Of a stretch of DNA of 64,000 nucleotides, positions 48,677 to 58,156 are shown in pieces. Position 1 is the first letter of the stretch, and each line of letters opens with the position of its first letter. Under the pieces are notes generated by a model. It had not been told where the DNA came from. It did not search any database and worked only from the letters and a program-made list of their open reading frames with translations. Both the position numbers and the translations under genes were made by a program. This stretch comes from Paracoccaceae bacterium. GTDB taxonomy: Bacteria > Pseudomonadota > Alphaproteobacteria > Rhodobacterales > Rhodobacteraceae. The stretch covers positions 120,254 to 184,253 of the forward strand of contig JACKKJ010000005.1 of assembly GCA_024236495.1 (NCBI GenBank), read 5' to 3'.

Positions 48677-49885
48677 ATGTCGCAGGCCGCCCTTGCCCAG
48701 CCACTTCGCCCGGTGTCCGCACCGCCCCTGCCGCAGGGCGCCGATCCGACGCCTCTTTTGCTGGCGCGGACGCGGGCTCGGTCCGCGGCCCGCCGTCGCC
48801 GGCTTTGGGTGGCGGCAAGCTTCCTCCTTGGGGTTCTTGCGCCCGCGCTGGCGGCCTCGGCCTATCTTTTCGGCTGGGCGGAGGACCAGTTCCACAGTCG
48901 CGTGGCCTTTTCGGTCAGGTCCGAGACGGCGGCGGTTCCGGCCGAGCTTGGCTTTCTCGCCTCGATGGGCGGGGTTGCGGGCGCCGCGACGCCCGATGCC
49001 GAAATCCTCTCTGACTTCATTGCGAGCGATGGCATGGTTGCCGCCGTCGACCGGCGGCTCGACCTTTCCCGGCTGTTTCACCCGGTCGATACCGACCCGG
49101 TCTTCACCCTGCCCTCCGATGCCAGCCGCGAGGACAAGGTCGACTACTGGCGGCGGATGGTGCGGGTGCGCCGTGACGGCGGGTCCGGCATCCTGGACGT
49201 CGAGGTGCGTGCCTTCCGACCCGGGGATGCACAGGCGCTGGCCGCCGCGATCCTTGAGGAAAGCGAGGCGCTGGTGAACCGGCTGTCCGAACAGGCGCGC
49301 CAGGATGCAATCCGCTACGCCGCCGCCGACCTTGCCGAGGCCGAGGCGCGGCTGGGTGAAAGGCGCCGCCTTCTCGCGCAGTTCCGCGACGAGAACCGCA
49401 TCGTGGACCCCCAGGCCGACATCGAGGGGCAGATGGGCCTTCTCAATGCCCTGCAGTCGGAACTGGTGCAGACGCTGGTCGAACGCGACATGCTTCTGAC
49501 CTATGCCAAACCCGACGATCAGCGTGTCGCGCAGGCCAACCGGCGCGTCGACGCCGTAAGCGCCCGGATCGAGGCGGAGCGGGCGAACCTGGGGCTGGCC
49601 GGGGAAAGCCGGGCGATGGCATCGTTGCTTGGCCGCTACGAGGAATTGCGCACCGACCTGGAGTTTGCCGCCGGCGCCTATACGCAGGCGCTGGCCGGCC
49701 ATGCCGCAGCCCAGGCGGAGGCACGTCGCAAGGCCCGCTATCTTGCGGCCCATGTCGCGCCGACGCTGCCAGAAACCGCCATTTATCCGCGGCGCGCGAT
49801 GCTGGCCGCTCTCACGTCGCTCGCGCTGCTGCTGGCCTGGGGGATCGGGCTTGTCCTTTGCTACAACATCCGCGACGCAAGATGA
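48677..49885 (+). CDS. Capsule polysaccharide export inner-membrane protein (KpsE/CtrB-like)
   Basis: 402 residues with one N-terminal helix (about 41-66) and one C-terminal helix (about 372-397) flanking a periplasmic region that includes long coiled coils (EALVNRLSEQARQDAIRYAA, RRVDAVSARIEAERANLGLA). PDAEILSDFIASDGMVAAVD and RVAFSVRSETA fit the KpsE/BexC/CtrB family, which links the exporter to an outer-membrane channel. The ATG at 48677 follows AAGGAG by eight bases. It overlaps the ATPase gene by four bases. No KpsD-type channel gene is in the window. Confidence 0.92.
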   Translation: MSQAALAQPLRPVSAPPLPQGADPTPLLLARTRARSAARRRRLWVAASFLLGVLAPALAASAYLFGWAEDQFHSRVAFSVRSETAAVPAELGFLASMGGVAGAATPDAEILSDFIASDGMVAAVDRRLDLSRLFHPVDTDPVFTLPSDASREDKVDYWRRMVRVRRDGGSGILDVEVRAFRPGDAQALAAAILEESEALVNRLSEQARQDAIRYAAADLAEAEARLGERRRLLAQFRDENRIVDPQADIEGQMGLLNALQSELVQTLVERDMLLTYAKPDDQRVAQANRRVDAVSARIEAERANLGLAGESRAMASLLGRYEELRTDLEFAAGAYTQALAGHAAAQAEARRKARYLAAHVAPTLPETAIYPRRAMLAALTSLALLLAWGIGLVLCYNIRDAR

Positions 49886-50568
49886 CAGGGGGGCGGGTGC
49901 CGGTCGACCGCGGGCTGACGGTTTCGGGGCTTTCCAAGGGGTTCGCCGGGCCGGGGGGGTGGCGGGCGCTCTTCGAAGGGCTGTCCTTCCGCCTGCCCGC
50001 CGGGGCGCGGCTGGCGCTTCTGGGGGCGAACGGGGCAGGCAAGTCGACGCTCCTGTCGATCCTTGCCGGCACCCTTCGCGCCGATGCCGGAACCGTCCGC
50101 ACCGGCGGGCGCGTGTCCTGGCCGATGGGGTTCTCCGGCGGCTTTGCCAATGACCTGAACGGGATCCAGAACGCGCGCTTCGTCGCCCGCATCCACGGCG
50201 CCGACACCGACGCGGTCGTCGATTTCGTCACCGAATTCTCCGAGCTTGGGGCGGACATGCGCCTTCCGGTGCGCGTCTACTCCGCGGGAATGCGCGCCCG
50301 GCTTGCCTTCGGGCTTTCCATGGCGCTCGATTTCGACTGGTACCTCGTGGATGAGATCATCGCCGTCGGCGACCAGCGTTTTCGCGCACGGGCCGAGGCG
50401 CATTTTCGCGACCGGCTGACCGGGGCAGGGCTTGTCATGGTGTCCCACGCTCCGGCGATCCTGCGGCAGTATTGCAGCGGGGCAATCCTTCTGTCGCCCG
50501 CCGGGGCCCGGGTCTTCTCTGACCTGGAGGAGGCGCTGACCGTTCAGGCAGGCGCTGCGATGGCGTGA
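49882..50568 (+). CDS. Polysaccharide ABC exporter ATP-binding protein (KpsT-like)
   Basis: 228 residues. Walker A LGANGAGKSTLLSILAG, the polysaccharide-exporter signature YSAGMRARLAFGLSMALDF, Walker B WYLVDEIIAVGD and H-loop MVSHAPAI are present. The YSAGM signature in place of LSGGQ is characteristic of KpsT/CtrD/Wzt-type exporters. It drives export with the permease encoded on the other strand. A GC-rich inverted repeat begins at its stop codon. Confidence 0.93.
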   Translation: MTGGRVPVDRGLTVSGLSKGFAGPGGWRALFEGLSFRLPAGARLALLGANGAGKSTLLSILAGTLRADAGTVRTGGRVSWPMGFSGGFANDLNGIQNARFVARIHGADTDAVVDFVTEFSELGADMRLPVRVYSAGMRARLAFGLSMALDFDWYLVDEIIAVGDQRFRARAEAHFRDRLTGAGLVMVSHAPAILRQYCSGAILLSPAGARVFSDLEEALTVQAGAAMA

Positions 50569-50684
50569 CGCGCCGCCGCGCGGCGGGGTCGCCCCCGCGT
50601 CACGGGTGCGCCTCCGCCCCGCATGCACCCGGTCGAAGTGAATGGCCGTCGAAGCACAGTCGCTGCCCGGTGTCTGACCGGGCA
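50565..50684. other. Structured intergenic region between the exporter operon and trpS
   Basis: Two hairpins: GTGACGCG (50565-50572) pairs with CGCGTCAC (50596-50603) around an inner CCGCCGCGCGGCGG palindrome, and TGCCCGGT (50664-50671) pairs with ACCGGGCA (50677-50684) with a 5-base loop. Neither has a T run, so they are possible non-canonical terminators between the convergent genes. The remaining 115 bases to trpS show nothing clear. Confidence 0.4.
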
Positions 50685-50798
50685 AGGCGAGGGGCAAGAC
50701 CGGTGGCGTGCCATGGTCGGCACCCATGGGGCGAACCAGTCCGAAGCCGCCGCCGGCACCCCCAATGACGGGACGGTGCGCAAAAGCCCGAGGCGCTG

Positions 50799-51833
50799 TC
50801 AGCCCCGCGACCGGATCATCCCGACGATGTCGAATGTCCGTTGCAGGATCGGCGCTGCAATCGCGTCGGCCCGTTCCGCCCCGTCGCCAAGGATGCGGTC
50901 GATCTCGGCCGGGTCTGCCATCAGCCGCTTCATCTCCTCCGCGATCGGGGCGAGTCTGGCGACCGCAAGATCGGCCAATGCGGGCTTGAACGTGCCGAAC
51001 CCCTTGCCGCCGAACTCGGCGATCACGGCCTCGGCGGTCATGTCGGCAAGGGCCGCATAGATATTCACGAGGTTCTTGGCCTCGGGGCGTTCCTTCAGCC
51101 CGTCAAGCGCCTCGGGCAGGGGTTCGGGGTCGGTCCTGGCCTTGCGGAACTTCTGCGCGATGGTGTCAGCGTCGTCGGTCAGGTTGATCCGGCTTGCGTC
51201 CGAGGGGTCGGATTTCGACATCTTCTTCGATCCGTCGCGCAGGCTCATCACCCGCGTCGCCGCGCCCTCGATCACCGGTTCGGTGACCGGAAAGAAATCG
51301 ACCTTGTAGTCATGGTTGAACTTCATCGCGATGTCGCGGGTCAGCTCCAGGTGTTGCTTCTGGTCCTCGCCCACCGGGACGTGGGTCGCGTGGTAAAGAA
51401 GGATGTCGGCCGCCATCAGCGACGGGTAGGCGAACAACCCCAGGCTTTCGGCCTCGGCGTTCTTCCCGGCGGTCTTGTCCTTCCACTGGGTCATGCGGCC
51501 CATCCAGCCCATCCGCGCGACACAGTTGAAGATCCAGGCCAGTTGCGCGTGGCCGGGCACCTGGCTCTGGTTGAAAAGGATCGAACGTTTCGGGTCGATC
51601 CCCGCCGCGATGAAACCCGCCGCCGCCTCGCGCGTCTGGGCGCGCAGCTTTTCCGGGTCCTGCCAGACGGTGATCGCATGCAGGTCGACAAGGCAATAGA
51701 TCGTCTCGATCCCCTCGTTCTGCTTCTCGACAAAGCGTTTGAGCGCGCCAAGGTAGTTGCCCAGCGTCAGCCCCCCCGACGGCTGGATGCCCGAAAAGAT
51801 GCGCGGGGTGAATTTGGATGTCGCCTCGGCCAT
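50799..51833 (-). CDS. trpS: Tryptophanyl-tRNA synthetase
   Basis: 344 residues, class I aminoacyl-tRNA synthetase. PSGGLTLGNYLGAL (about residues 18-31) is the HIGH-type region and KKMSKSDPSD (about 199-208) the KMSKS loop; VGEDQKQHLELTRDIA is the TrpS dimer/Trp-site motif. It charges tRNA-Trp. The start at 51833 is set by the conserved N-terminus; the longer ORF includes the divergent rhomboid region. Confidence 0.96.
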   Translation of the reverse strand: MAEATSKFTPRIFSGIQPSGGLTLGNYLGALKRFVEKQNEGIETIYCLVDLHAITVWQDPEKLRAQTREAAAGFIAAGIDPKRSILFNQSQVPGHAQLAWIFNCVARMGWMGRMTQWKDKTAGKNAEAESLGLFAYPSLMAADILLYHATHVPVGEDQKQHLELTRDIAMKFNHDYKVDFFPVTEPVIEGAATRVMSLRDGSKKMSKSDPSDASRINLTDDADTIAQKFRKARTDPEPLPEALDGLKERPEAKNLVNIYAALADMTAEAVIAEFGGKGFGTFKPALADLAVARLAPIAEEMKRLMADPAEIDRILGDGAERADAIAAPILQRTFDIVGMIRSRG

Positions 51834-51920
51834 GGTCCGTCCCACTTGTCCGTCTGGAAATTTTCGCCTCGCTCGCGTATCGCAGGGGGCAAGTCCCGTC
51901 AACGCCGGAAGGAGATCGAG

Positions 51921-52607
51921 ATGCGGCCTGGATACGACGAAGCGCCGCTGAACCCGCTGCCGGGGGTTGTCTGGCTGTTGTTGCTGCCGCTGGTCGCGAT
52001 GGAACTGGTGATCGGCCTTGGCGCTGTCGGCCTTGCCGGGGGCGGCACCGGAGAGGCATGGCGCAACGACGCGCTGCAACGCTTCGACTTGCGACCAGAA
52101 TTGCTATGGCGGATGATCGACCGGGGCCAGTATCCGCTCGACGAGCTCTGGCGCTTCGTGACCTACATCTATGTCCACGGCAGTTTCACCCACGCGGTCT
52201 TCGTCGCGGTATTCCTTCTTGCGCTCGGCAAGATGGTGGCAGAGGTCTACAAGGCCTGGGCGGTCATCGTGATCTTTTTCGGCGCCGGCATTTTCGGGGC
52301 CGTGGTCTATTCGCTGGTCCCGGGGATCACCTATCCGTTGTTCGGCGGATACCCCGCCGTCTACGGTCTGATCGGCACGTTCACTTTCATGCTCTGGGCG
52401 CGCCTTGGGGCGGAAAACGCCAACCGTTACCGCGCTTTCACACTGATCGGGTTCCTTCTGGGCATCCAGCTTCTGTTCGGGGTGCTCTTTGGCGGGACGC
52501 CGGACTGGATCGCGGATCTTGCCGGTTTCGCCTTTGGCTTCGGCGCGTCCTTCGTGGTGGGGCCGGGCGGGCCCGCGCATCTTCTGGCGCGTATCCGTCA
52601 GCGCTGA
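51921..52607 (+). CDS. Rhomboid-like membrane protein lacking catalytic residues
   Basis: 228 residues with six to seven helices in rhomboid order. WRFVTYIYVHGSFTHAVFVA corresponds to the TM2 HxxxN region, FGGYPAVYGLIGTFTFML to the catalytic GxSG helix and DWIADLAGFAFGFGASFVVG to the His helix. Aligned by eye to E. coli GlpG, the nucleophile Ser reads Tyr144, the catalytic His reads Asp199 and the oxyanion Asn reads Val. It is therefore probably a pseudoprotease that binds membrane proteins. AAGGAG precedes the ATG. Its 3' end overlaps murJ by 10 bases. Confidence 0.85.
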   Translation: MRPGYDEAPLNPLPGVVWLLLLPLVAMELVIGLGAVGLAGGGTGEAWRNDALQRFDLRPELLWRMIDRGQYPLDELWRFVTYIYVHGSFTHAVFVAVFLLALGKMVAEVYKAWAVIVIFFGAGIFGAVVYSLVPGITYPLFGGYPAVYGLIGTFTFMLWARLGAENANRYRAFTLIGFLLGIQLLFGVLFGGTPDWIADLAGFAFGFGASFVVGPGGPAHLLARIRQR

Positions 52608-54142
52608 CGGGAAAGCCCCGCGCGCAGGTCCGACGGCCGGATGGCCCCGGTCAAGAGCGCCGCGACGGCAAAGCTCGCCATGCCGCCAAGCACCAGCACG
52701 AACAGCGCCAGGATGCGGACATGTTCCTGGCCCAGCAGGTCGCCCATCAGCCAGCTCATCGCCCAAAGGCAAAGGCCCATCAGCCCGGCCGCCAGCATCG
52801 TCCGAGGCAGGCGCTTTCGGAAGCGGTCGTCGGGCTGCGCCGCCTCGCCCAGCCGCCGGGCGCCGAACCAAAGCTGCAGCGTCATCGCCCAGCCCGACAG
52901 CGTCGTGCCCCAGGCTGCCGCGCTGAACCCGATCAGCGGCGCAAGGCCGATGGCAAGCGCCGCGTTGATGACCATCGAATGCAGCGCGAAACGAAACGGC
53001 GTCCTTGTGTCTTCGCGTGCGAAGTAAAGCGGCTGCAGCACCTTCTGCAGCACGAAGGCCGGCAAGCCCAGGCCGTAGATCGCCAGCACATAGGCGGTCG
53101 GCGTGGTGTCGGTGGGCTGGAACTCGCCCCGTTCGAAAAGCACCGCGATCAGCGGGACGGGGATCACCACAAGCGCGACGGCCGCCGGGATCGTCAGGAA
53201 CAGCGCGAATTCCATCGCGCGCGACAGCGCGTGACGGCTGCCGCCCATGTCGCCGTTCTTCAACCGCCGCGACAGGTCAGGCAGAAGAACGATGCCGATG
53301 GCGATGCCGACCACGCCGAGGGGCAGCTGATAAAGCCGGTCGGCATAGTTCAGCCAAGCGATCCCGCCGTCGAAGAAGCTGCCGACCTGACGGCCGACCA
53401 GAAGGTTGATCTGCACCACCCCGCCCGCAAGGACGGACGGGGCCGCGATGGCCAGAAGGCGGCGCATGTCCGGGCTGAAGCGCGGACGCCGGAACCGCAG
53501 CGGAAAGCCCATCCGGGCCGCCGCGATCCAGACCAGCGCCAATTGTGCCAGCCCTGTCAACGGCGTCGCCCAGGACAGGGTGAGCCCCATGTCCCAGCCC
53601 TCGCGCCGGGCCAGCATCATCGCGCCGATGAAGATCAGGTTCAGCAGAACCGGCGCACCAGCGGCGGCCATGAACCGCCCGCCCGCATTCAAGAGCCCCG
53701 ACAGCAACGCCGTCAGCGAGATGAACAGGATGTAGGGAAAGCAGATCCTTCCGTATTCGACTGCAAGGGGCAGCCGTTCGTCGCCTGCAAAGCCGCCCGC
53801 CATCGCCAGGACCAGCCAGGGCATTCCCGCCATCGCGATCAGCGAAACGATCAGGACGACCAGCGCCAGGCCCGAATAGGCTTCCTCCGCGAAGCGGCGC
53901 GCATCCTCGCCCGCCTCAAGCTTCTTCGAAAACATCGGCACGAAGGCGGTATTGAACGCCCCCTCGGCGAAGAACCGGCGGAACATGTTCGGCAACGAAA
54001 ACGCAACCAGGAACGCCTCTGCCAGGGGGCCCGCGCCCAGATAGGCGGCGATCAGCATGTCGCGCAGAAAGCCCACGACCCGGCTCAGGAGCGTCCACGC
54101 CCCGACGGTCACGAAACCCCGGACAAGGCGGATCGGCTTCAT
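52598..54142 (-). CDS. murJ: Lipid II flippase MurJ
   Basis: 514 residues, about fourteen membrane helices, MviN/MurJ family. Landmarks are TLLSRVVGFLRDMLIAAYLG near the N-terminus (conserved Arg of the lipid II cavity), SLPNMFRRFFAEGAFNTAFV and QINLLVGRQVGSFFDGGIAW. It flips lipid II to the periplasm for peptidoglycan synthesis. Its start overlaps the glnD stop (TGATG), the same order as in many alphaproteobacteria. Confidence 0.95.
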   Translation of the reverse strand: MKPIRLVRGFVTVGAWTLLSRVVGFLRDMLIAAYLGAGPLAEAFLVAFSLPNMFRRFFAEGAFNTAFVPMFSKKLEAGEDARRFAEEAYSGLALVVLIVSLIAMAGMPWLVLAMAGGFAGDERLPLAVEYGRICFPYILFISLTALLSGLLNAGGRFMAAAGAPVLLNLIFIGAMMLARREGWDMGLTLSWATPLTGLAQLALVWIAAARMGFPLRFRRPRFSPDMRRLLAIAAPSVLAGGVVQINLLVGRQVGSFFDGGIAWLNYADRLYQLPLGVVGIAIGIVLLPDLSRRLKNGDMGGSRHALSRAMEFALFLTIPAAVALVVIPVPLIAVLFERGEFQPTDTTPTAYVLAIYGLGLPAFVLQKVLQPLYFAREDTRTPFRFALHSMVINAALAIGLAPLIGFSAAAWGTTLSGWAMTLQLWFGARRLGEAAQPDDRFRKRLPRTMLAAGLMGLCLWAMSWLMGDLLGQEHVRILALFVLVLGGMASFAVAALLTGAIRPSDLRAGLSRQR

Positions 54143-56928
54143 CAGGCCCGCGCCCTTTCGGCGCCTTCGGTGATCGCCTGCCGGAGCTTCCTTTCCAGGC
54201 TGTCGCGCTTTGCCTTGGTGTGCAGCTTCAGCCCGAACATGTCCTTGACGTAGAACGAGTCGACAACCTGCGCCCCGAAGGTCGCGATGACCGCCGAGGC
54301 GATGTAGATATTGTTGGCGGCCAGCGTTCGCGTCAGGTCGTAAAGCAGTGCTGGCCGGTCGCGGGTGTCGACCTCGATGATCGTGTAGATCTCCGATCCG
54401 TCGTTGTCGAAGGTGATATGGGTCGGGAACTGGAACTGGCGTTCGCGTTTCTTGATCTTGTCGCGCGTCTTGAGCGCCTCGCGCGCGACGACCTCGCCTT
54501 TCAGGGTGCGTTCGATGGTGGTGCGCAGGCGCGGAAGGTGATCGTGTTCGTAGGGATGGCCTTCGGCGTCCTGGACCCAGAAGACCGCGGTGGCGTATCC
54601 GTCCTTCGATGTGTAGGTGCGCGCATCGACCACGTTGGCGCCAACCAGCGCCAGCGCCCCGGCCAGCCGCGAAAAGATGCCCGGGTGATCGGCCAGCGCA
54701 AAGCACGCCCGCGTCGCGTCGCGGTCAAGGTCGGGCTTGATGTCGATGCGGATCTCGTCATCGGCGATCCCGCGCAGGAGTTCGGCGAAGACGGCCTGCG
54801 TCTCGGTCGAAAGACCTTGCCAGTAGGGGCCGTAGTGGCGGCCGGTTTCCTTGCGCAGATCCTTCGCGTCCCAGTTCCTCAGCGCCTCGCGCAGCGCGCG
54901 CTTCTGTTCATCCTCGCGCTTTTCACGGTTGACGGATTCGAGCCCCGCGACCAGCGCATCGCTGGTTTCGGCGTGAAGCCGGCGCAGCAGCATCGCCTTC
55001 CAGTTGTTCCAGGTGTTCGGCCCGACCCCACGGATGTCGCAGACCGTCAGCACCGTCAGAAGATCCAGCCGTTTCTTGGTCTTCACCACCTTGGCGAAGT
55101 CGCGCACGGTCCTTGGGTCCGAGATGTCGCGCTTTTGCGCCATGTCGGACATGAAGAGGTGATAGCGCACCAGCCATTCGACGGTTTCGCATTCCTCTGC
55201 GTTCAGACCAAGCCGGGGCGCCACCCGCCGCGCGATCTGCGCACCAAGGATCGAATGATCCTCGGGCCGGCCCTTGCCGATGTCGTGGAGAAGCAGCGCG
55301 ACATAAAGGACGCGGCGGTTCACCCCTTCCTCCAGGATCGAGGACGACAGCGGCAATTCCTCGATCAGCTCCTTGCGCTCGATCTGCGCGAGGGTGGAGA
55401 TCGTCTGGATCGTGTGTTCGTCGACCGTGTAGTGGTGATAGACGTTGAACTGCATCATCGCCACGATCGGTTCGAATTCCGGGATGAAGGCCGACAGGAC
55501 GCCAAGCTCGTTCATCCGCCGCAGCGCGCGTTCGGGGTTGCCGTGCTTCAGCAGCAGGTCAAGGAAGATGCGCGTCGCCTCCCGGTCCTCGCGCATGTCG
55601 TCGTCGATCATGTCAAGGTTCGCCGTCACCACCCGCATTGCGTCGGGGTGGATCAGGTAGCCCGTCCTCAGCGCTTCTTCGAAGATGCGCAGGAGGTTCA
55701 GCTTGTCGGACAGGAATTCGCGTTCGTTGCCGATGGTGATGCGGCCCTTGTCGATGCGAAAGCCCCCGCGCAGCTTCTTGCGCCGCCGGAACAGGCCCGC
55801 CAGCGCCGCCTCGCGTTTGACATGGCGCTGTTCGAGGACGGTCAGGAAGACCCGGGTCAGTTCGCCGACATGGGTCGCGTGGCGGAAATAGTCCTGCATG
55901 AAGTGTTCGACCGCGCGGCGCCCGCCGCTGTCGCGATAACCCATGCGCGAAGCGACCTCGACCTGCAGGTCGAATGTCAGCTGGTCGGCGGCGCGCCCGG
56001 TGATCAGGTGCAGATGGCAGCGCACCGCCCAAAGGAAATTCTCCGCCGCCTCGAAGGCGCAGAATTCATCGGCGCGCAAAAGCCCCACGTCCACCAGTTC
56101 GGCCGGGCTGCGCACGCCGTGGATATACTTGCCGATCCAGTAAAGCGTCTGAAGGTCGCGCAGACCGCCCTTCGCCTCCTTCACGTTCGGTTCCAGCATG
56201 TATCGCTGGCCGCCCTGGCGCTTGTGGCGGTCCCCGCGTTCCTGAAGCTTCGCCTCGATGAACTCCGGCGCCGTGTTCCTGAACAGCTCGTTTCGCAGCT
56301 TCTTGCGAAGTTCCTCGGCCAGGGCCTCCTCTCCGCAAATGAAACGCCGCTCAAGAAGCGCGGTGCGGATCGTGTAGTCCTCCCGTCCAAGTCGCAGGCA
56401 GTCCTTCACCGTCCGGCTGGCGTGGCCAACCTTCAGCCGCATGTCCCAAAGGATATACAGCATGGATTCGATGACGCTTTCAGCCCAGGCGGTCAGTTTC
56501 CACGGGGTCAGGAACAGCAGGTCGATGTCCGAGTGCGGCGCCATTTCCGCCCGCCCATAACCGCCCACCGCGAGAACCGAGATCTTTTCCGCCTGGGTCG
56601 GGTTGCCAAGCGGGTGAAGGATCTGCGTCGCGGCCAGGAACGCAGCGGTGACCACCGCATCGGTCAGATCGGCATAGGCGCGGGTAATGGGCCGCGCATC
56701 GCGCGGGTTCGCCTGCAAGGTCGCCTCGATCGCCGCCAGCGCCTCCTGCCTCTTGGCTGCCAACGCCTTTACGATCACGGCGCGGCGCGCGCGCGGGTCA
56801 TGTTCATCCGCCAGCTGGGTGGCAAGCATGGACATCAGCGCGCCGCAGTCCCAAAGGGTCAGCGCACCCGGGGCGGGCTTCTCGTCGGGGGCGGGCGCTT
56901 TGGCCGCCCCGTCAGAAACCGGCGCCAC
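54142..56928 (-). CDS. glnD: Bifunctional uridylyltransferase/uridylyl-removing enzyme (GlnD)
   Basis: 928 residues. The nucleotidyltransferase motif GGYGRAEMAPHSDIDLLFL is at about residues 122-140, the HD phosphohydrolase motif LLHDIGKG near 548, and two C-terminal ACT domains (about 730-790 and 845-910, e.g. DTRDRPALLYDLTRTLAANN) sense glutamine. It uridylylates and deuridylylates PII proteins to control nitrogen assimilation. Start set at GTG 56928, which overlaps the preceding lipoprotein stop by 17 bases; an internal ATG about 30 codons on is possible. Confidence 0.95.
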   Translation of the reverse strand: MAPVSDGAAKAPAPDEKPAPGALTLWDCGALMSMLATQLADEHDPRARRAVIVKALAAKRQEALAAIEATLQANPRDARPITRAYADLTDAVVTAAFLAATQILHPLGNPTQAEKISVLAVGGYGRAEMAPHSDIDLLFLTPWKLTAWAESVIESMLYILWDMRLKVGHASRTVKDCLRLGREDYTIRTALLERRFICGEEALAEELRKKLRNELFRNTAPEFIEAKLQERGDRHKRQGGQRYMLEPNVKEAKGGLRDLQTLYWIGKYIHGVRSPAELVDVGLLRADEFCAFEAAENFLWAVRCHLHLITGRAADQLTFDLQVEVASRMGYRDSGGRRAVEHFMQDYFRHATHVGELTRVFLTVLEQRHVKREAALAGLFRRRKKLRGGFRIDKGRITIGNEREFLSDKLNLLRIFEEALRTGYLIHPDAMRVVTANLDMIDDDMREDREATRIFLDLLLKHGNPERALRRMNELGVLSAFIPEFEPIVAMMQFNVYHHYTVDEHTIQTISTLAQIERKELIEELPLSSSILEEGVNRRVLYVALLLHDIGKGRPEDHSILGAQIARRVAPRLGLNAEECETVEWLVRYHLFMSDMAQKRDISDPRTVRDFAKVVKTKKRLDLLTVLTVCDIRGVGPNTWNNWKAMLLRRLHAETSDALVAGLESVNREKREDEQKRALREALRNWDAKDLRKETGRHYGPYWQGLSTETQAVFAELLRGIADDEIRIDIKPDLDRDATRACFALADHPGIFSRLAGALALVGANVVDARTYTSKDGYATAVFWVQDAEGHPYEHDHLPRLRTTIERTLKGEVVAREALKTRDKIKKRERQFQFPTHITFDNDGSEIYTIIEVDTRDRPALLYDLTRTLAANNIYIASAVIATFGAQVVDSFYVKDMFGLKLHTKAKRDSLERKLRQAITEGAERARA

Positions 56929-58072
56929 CGAAGCTTCTCGGAGCGGGGTCAAGGACCACGATCTGGCCGTTGCGGATCTCGGCCACCGCAAGCGCGCGTT
57001 CGTTGGTGCCGTCCGACAGCAGCCGGAAGACCCCGTTCACGCCCACAAAGCCCGCGCCCTGGGTCAGGGCCGACGCCGACAGGGCATCCCCGGCACGCCC
57101 GCGCGCCAGCGCGCCGATTGCCGCGACGCCGTCATAGGCAAGCCCTGTGATCGGCAGCGGGATCGATCCGTATTTCGCGGCAAAGCGCGCCTGGAAGCTT
57201 GACGACGGGCCGGGATCGGGCAGCGCGAACCATCCGCCCTGCAGGCCCGAAAGCGTCAGGTTCGACGGCGAGGTATCCCAGCGCGTCAGGCCGATCAGCT
57301 TGACCGTATTGGTATCAAGGCCGCTTTCGGGCAAGAGCTTTGCCAGAAGTTGCAGCGCGCCGCCGCTGTCGGCGGTCAGGAAGACTGCGTTCGCGCCGGC
57401 GGCCTTGATCTGCGCGACGATCTGCGGCGCGGCGGAAATGATCCCCTGCTGGGAGAATTCGTAGCTTGCCGTTCCGGCGTGGCTGGCCGCGGACCGGGCG
57501 ATGGCGGATTCGATGGCGCGCCTGCCGGTTTCGCCCGCTGCCGTCTGTTCGTGCAGGACGAAGATCCGGTTGCGCCCCTGTGCGGCGGCGAAGCGGACCA
57601 GCCGGCTGGCGGCGTTGGGATAGGTCTGGCCGAGGACAAAGACATTGCCGCCGGCGATGTCGGTCACGTTCGAGAACGCGAGCACATTCACGCCCGAGCT
57701 TGCGACCGCCTTGCCCGCGGCGTTGGCGGATTCCGCATAGACCGGGCCCAGGATGATCTGGGCGCCTTCCGCCACGGCCCGCTGCGCGGCGCTCGCGGCG
57801 CCCGCCGGATTTGCCCCGGTGTTGTAGACGCGCAGGTCTACCGCCGCCCCGTCCAGATCGGTCGCCGCCATTTCTGCGGCCTGCCGGAGGTTCAGCGCCA
57901 GCACCTCGTCGGATGCGTTGCCCGATCCGCCGGGCACCAGCAGCCCGACCGGAACCGGTTTGCCCGGCGTCACGCCGCCACCGCCGGGCATCGGTCCGCA
58001 GGCGGCAAGGGGAAGAAGCGACAGCGCCAGCCATGCCATGGGCTTGCGGGCGAATTTCAAAACGGCGAACAT
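56912..58072 (-). CDS. LppC-family lipoprotein (penicillin-binding protein activator-like)
   Basis: 386 residues. Lipobox LPLAACGP (Cys about residue 25) and a periplasmic-binding-like fold: VPVGLLVPGGSGNASDEVLA, IILGPVYAESANAAGKAV and VFVLGQTYPNAASRLVRFAA. The family (LppC/LpoA) activates penicillin-binding proteins in gammaproteobacteria; the role in alphaproteobacteria is less certain. GAGGT precedes the ATG. It is divergent from rsmI and upstream of glnD. Confidence 0.9.
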   Translation of the reverse strand: MFAVLKFARKPMAWLALSLLPLAACGPMPGGGGVTPGKPVPVGLLVPGGSGNASDEVLALNLRQAAEMAATDLDGAAVDLRVYNTGANPAGAASAAQRAVAEGAQIILGPVYAESANAAGKAVASSGVNVLAFSNVTDIAGGNVFVLGQTYPNAASRLVRFAAAQGRNRIFVLHEQTAAGETGRRAIESAIARSAASHAGTASYEFSQQGIISAAPQIVAQIKAAGANAVFLTADSGGALQLLAKLLPESGLDTNTVKLIGLTRWDTSPSNLTLSGLQGGWFALPDPGPSSSFQARFAAKYGSIPLPITGLAYDGVAAIGALARGRAGDALSASALTQGAGFVGVNGVFRLLSDGTNERALAVAEIRNGQIVVLDPAPRSFGGAGF

Positions 58073-58156
58073 TGTACCGACCTCATGCTGGCGCAGCCTA
58101 TCGTTGGGCAGACCCTATGCGTTTCGCGGGGTGAAGTAAACTTTGCAACGGACCCG

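Noticed and set aside
54220..57150. 976-codon plus-strand open frame opposite glnD
   Set aside because: Shadow of glnD; composition is Arg/Gln/Val-biased and motif-free, with glnD motifs intact on the other strand.
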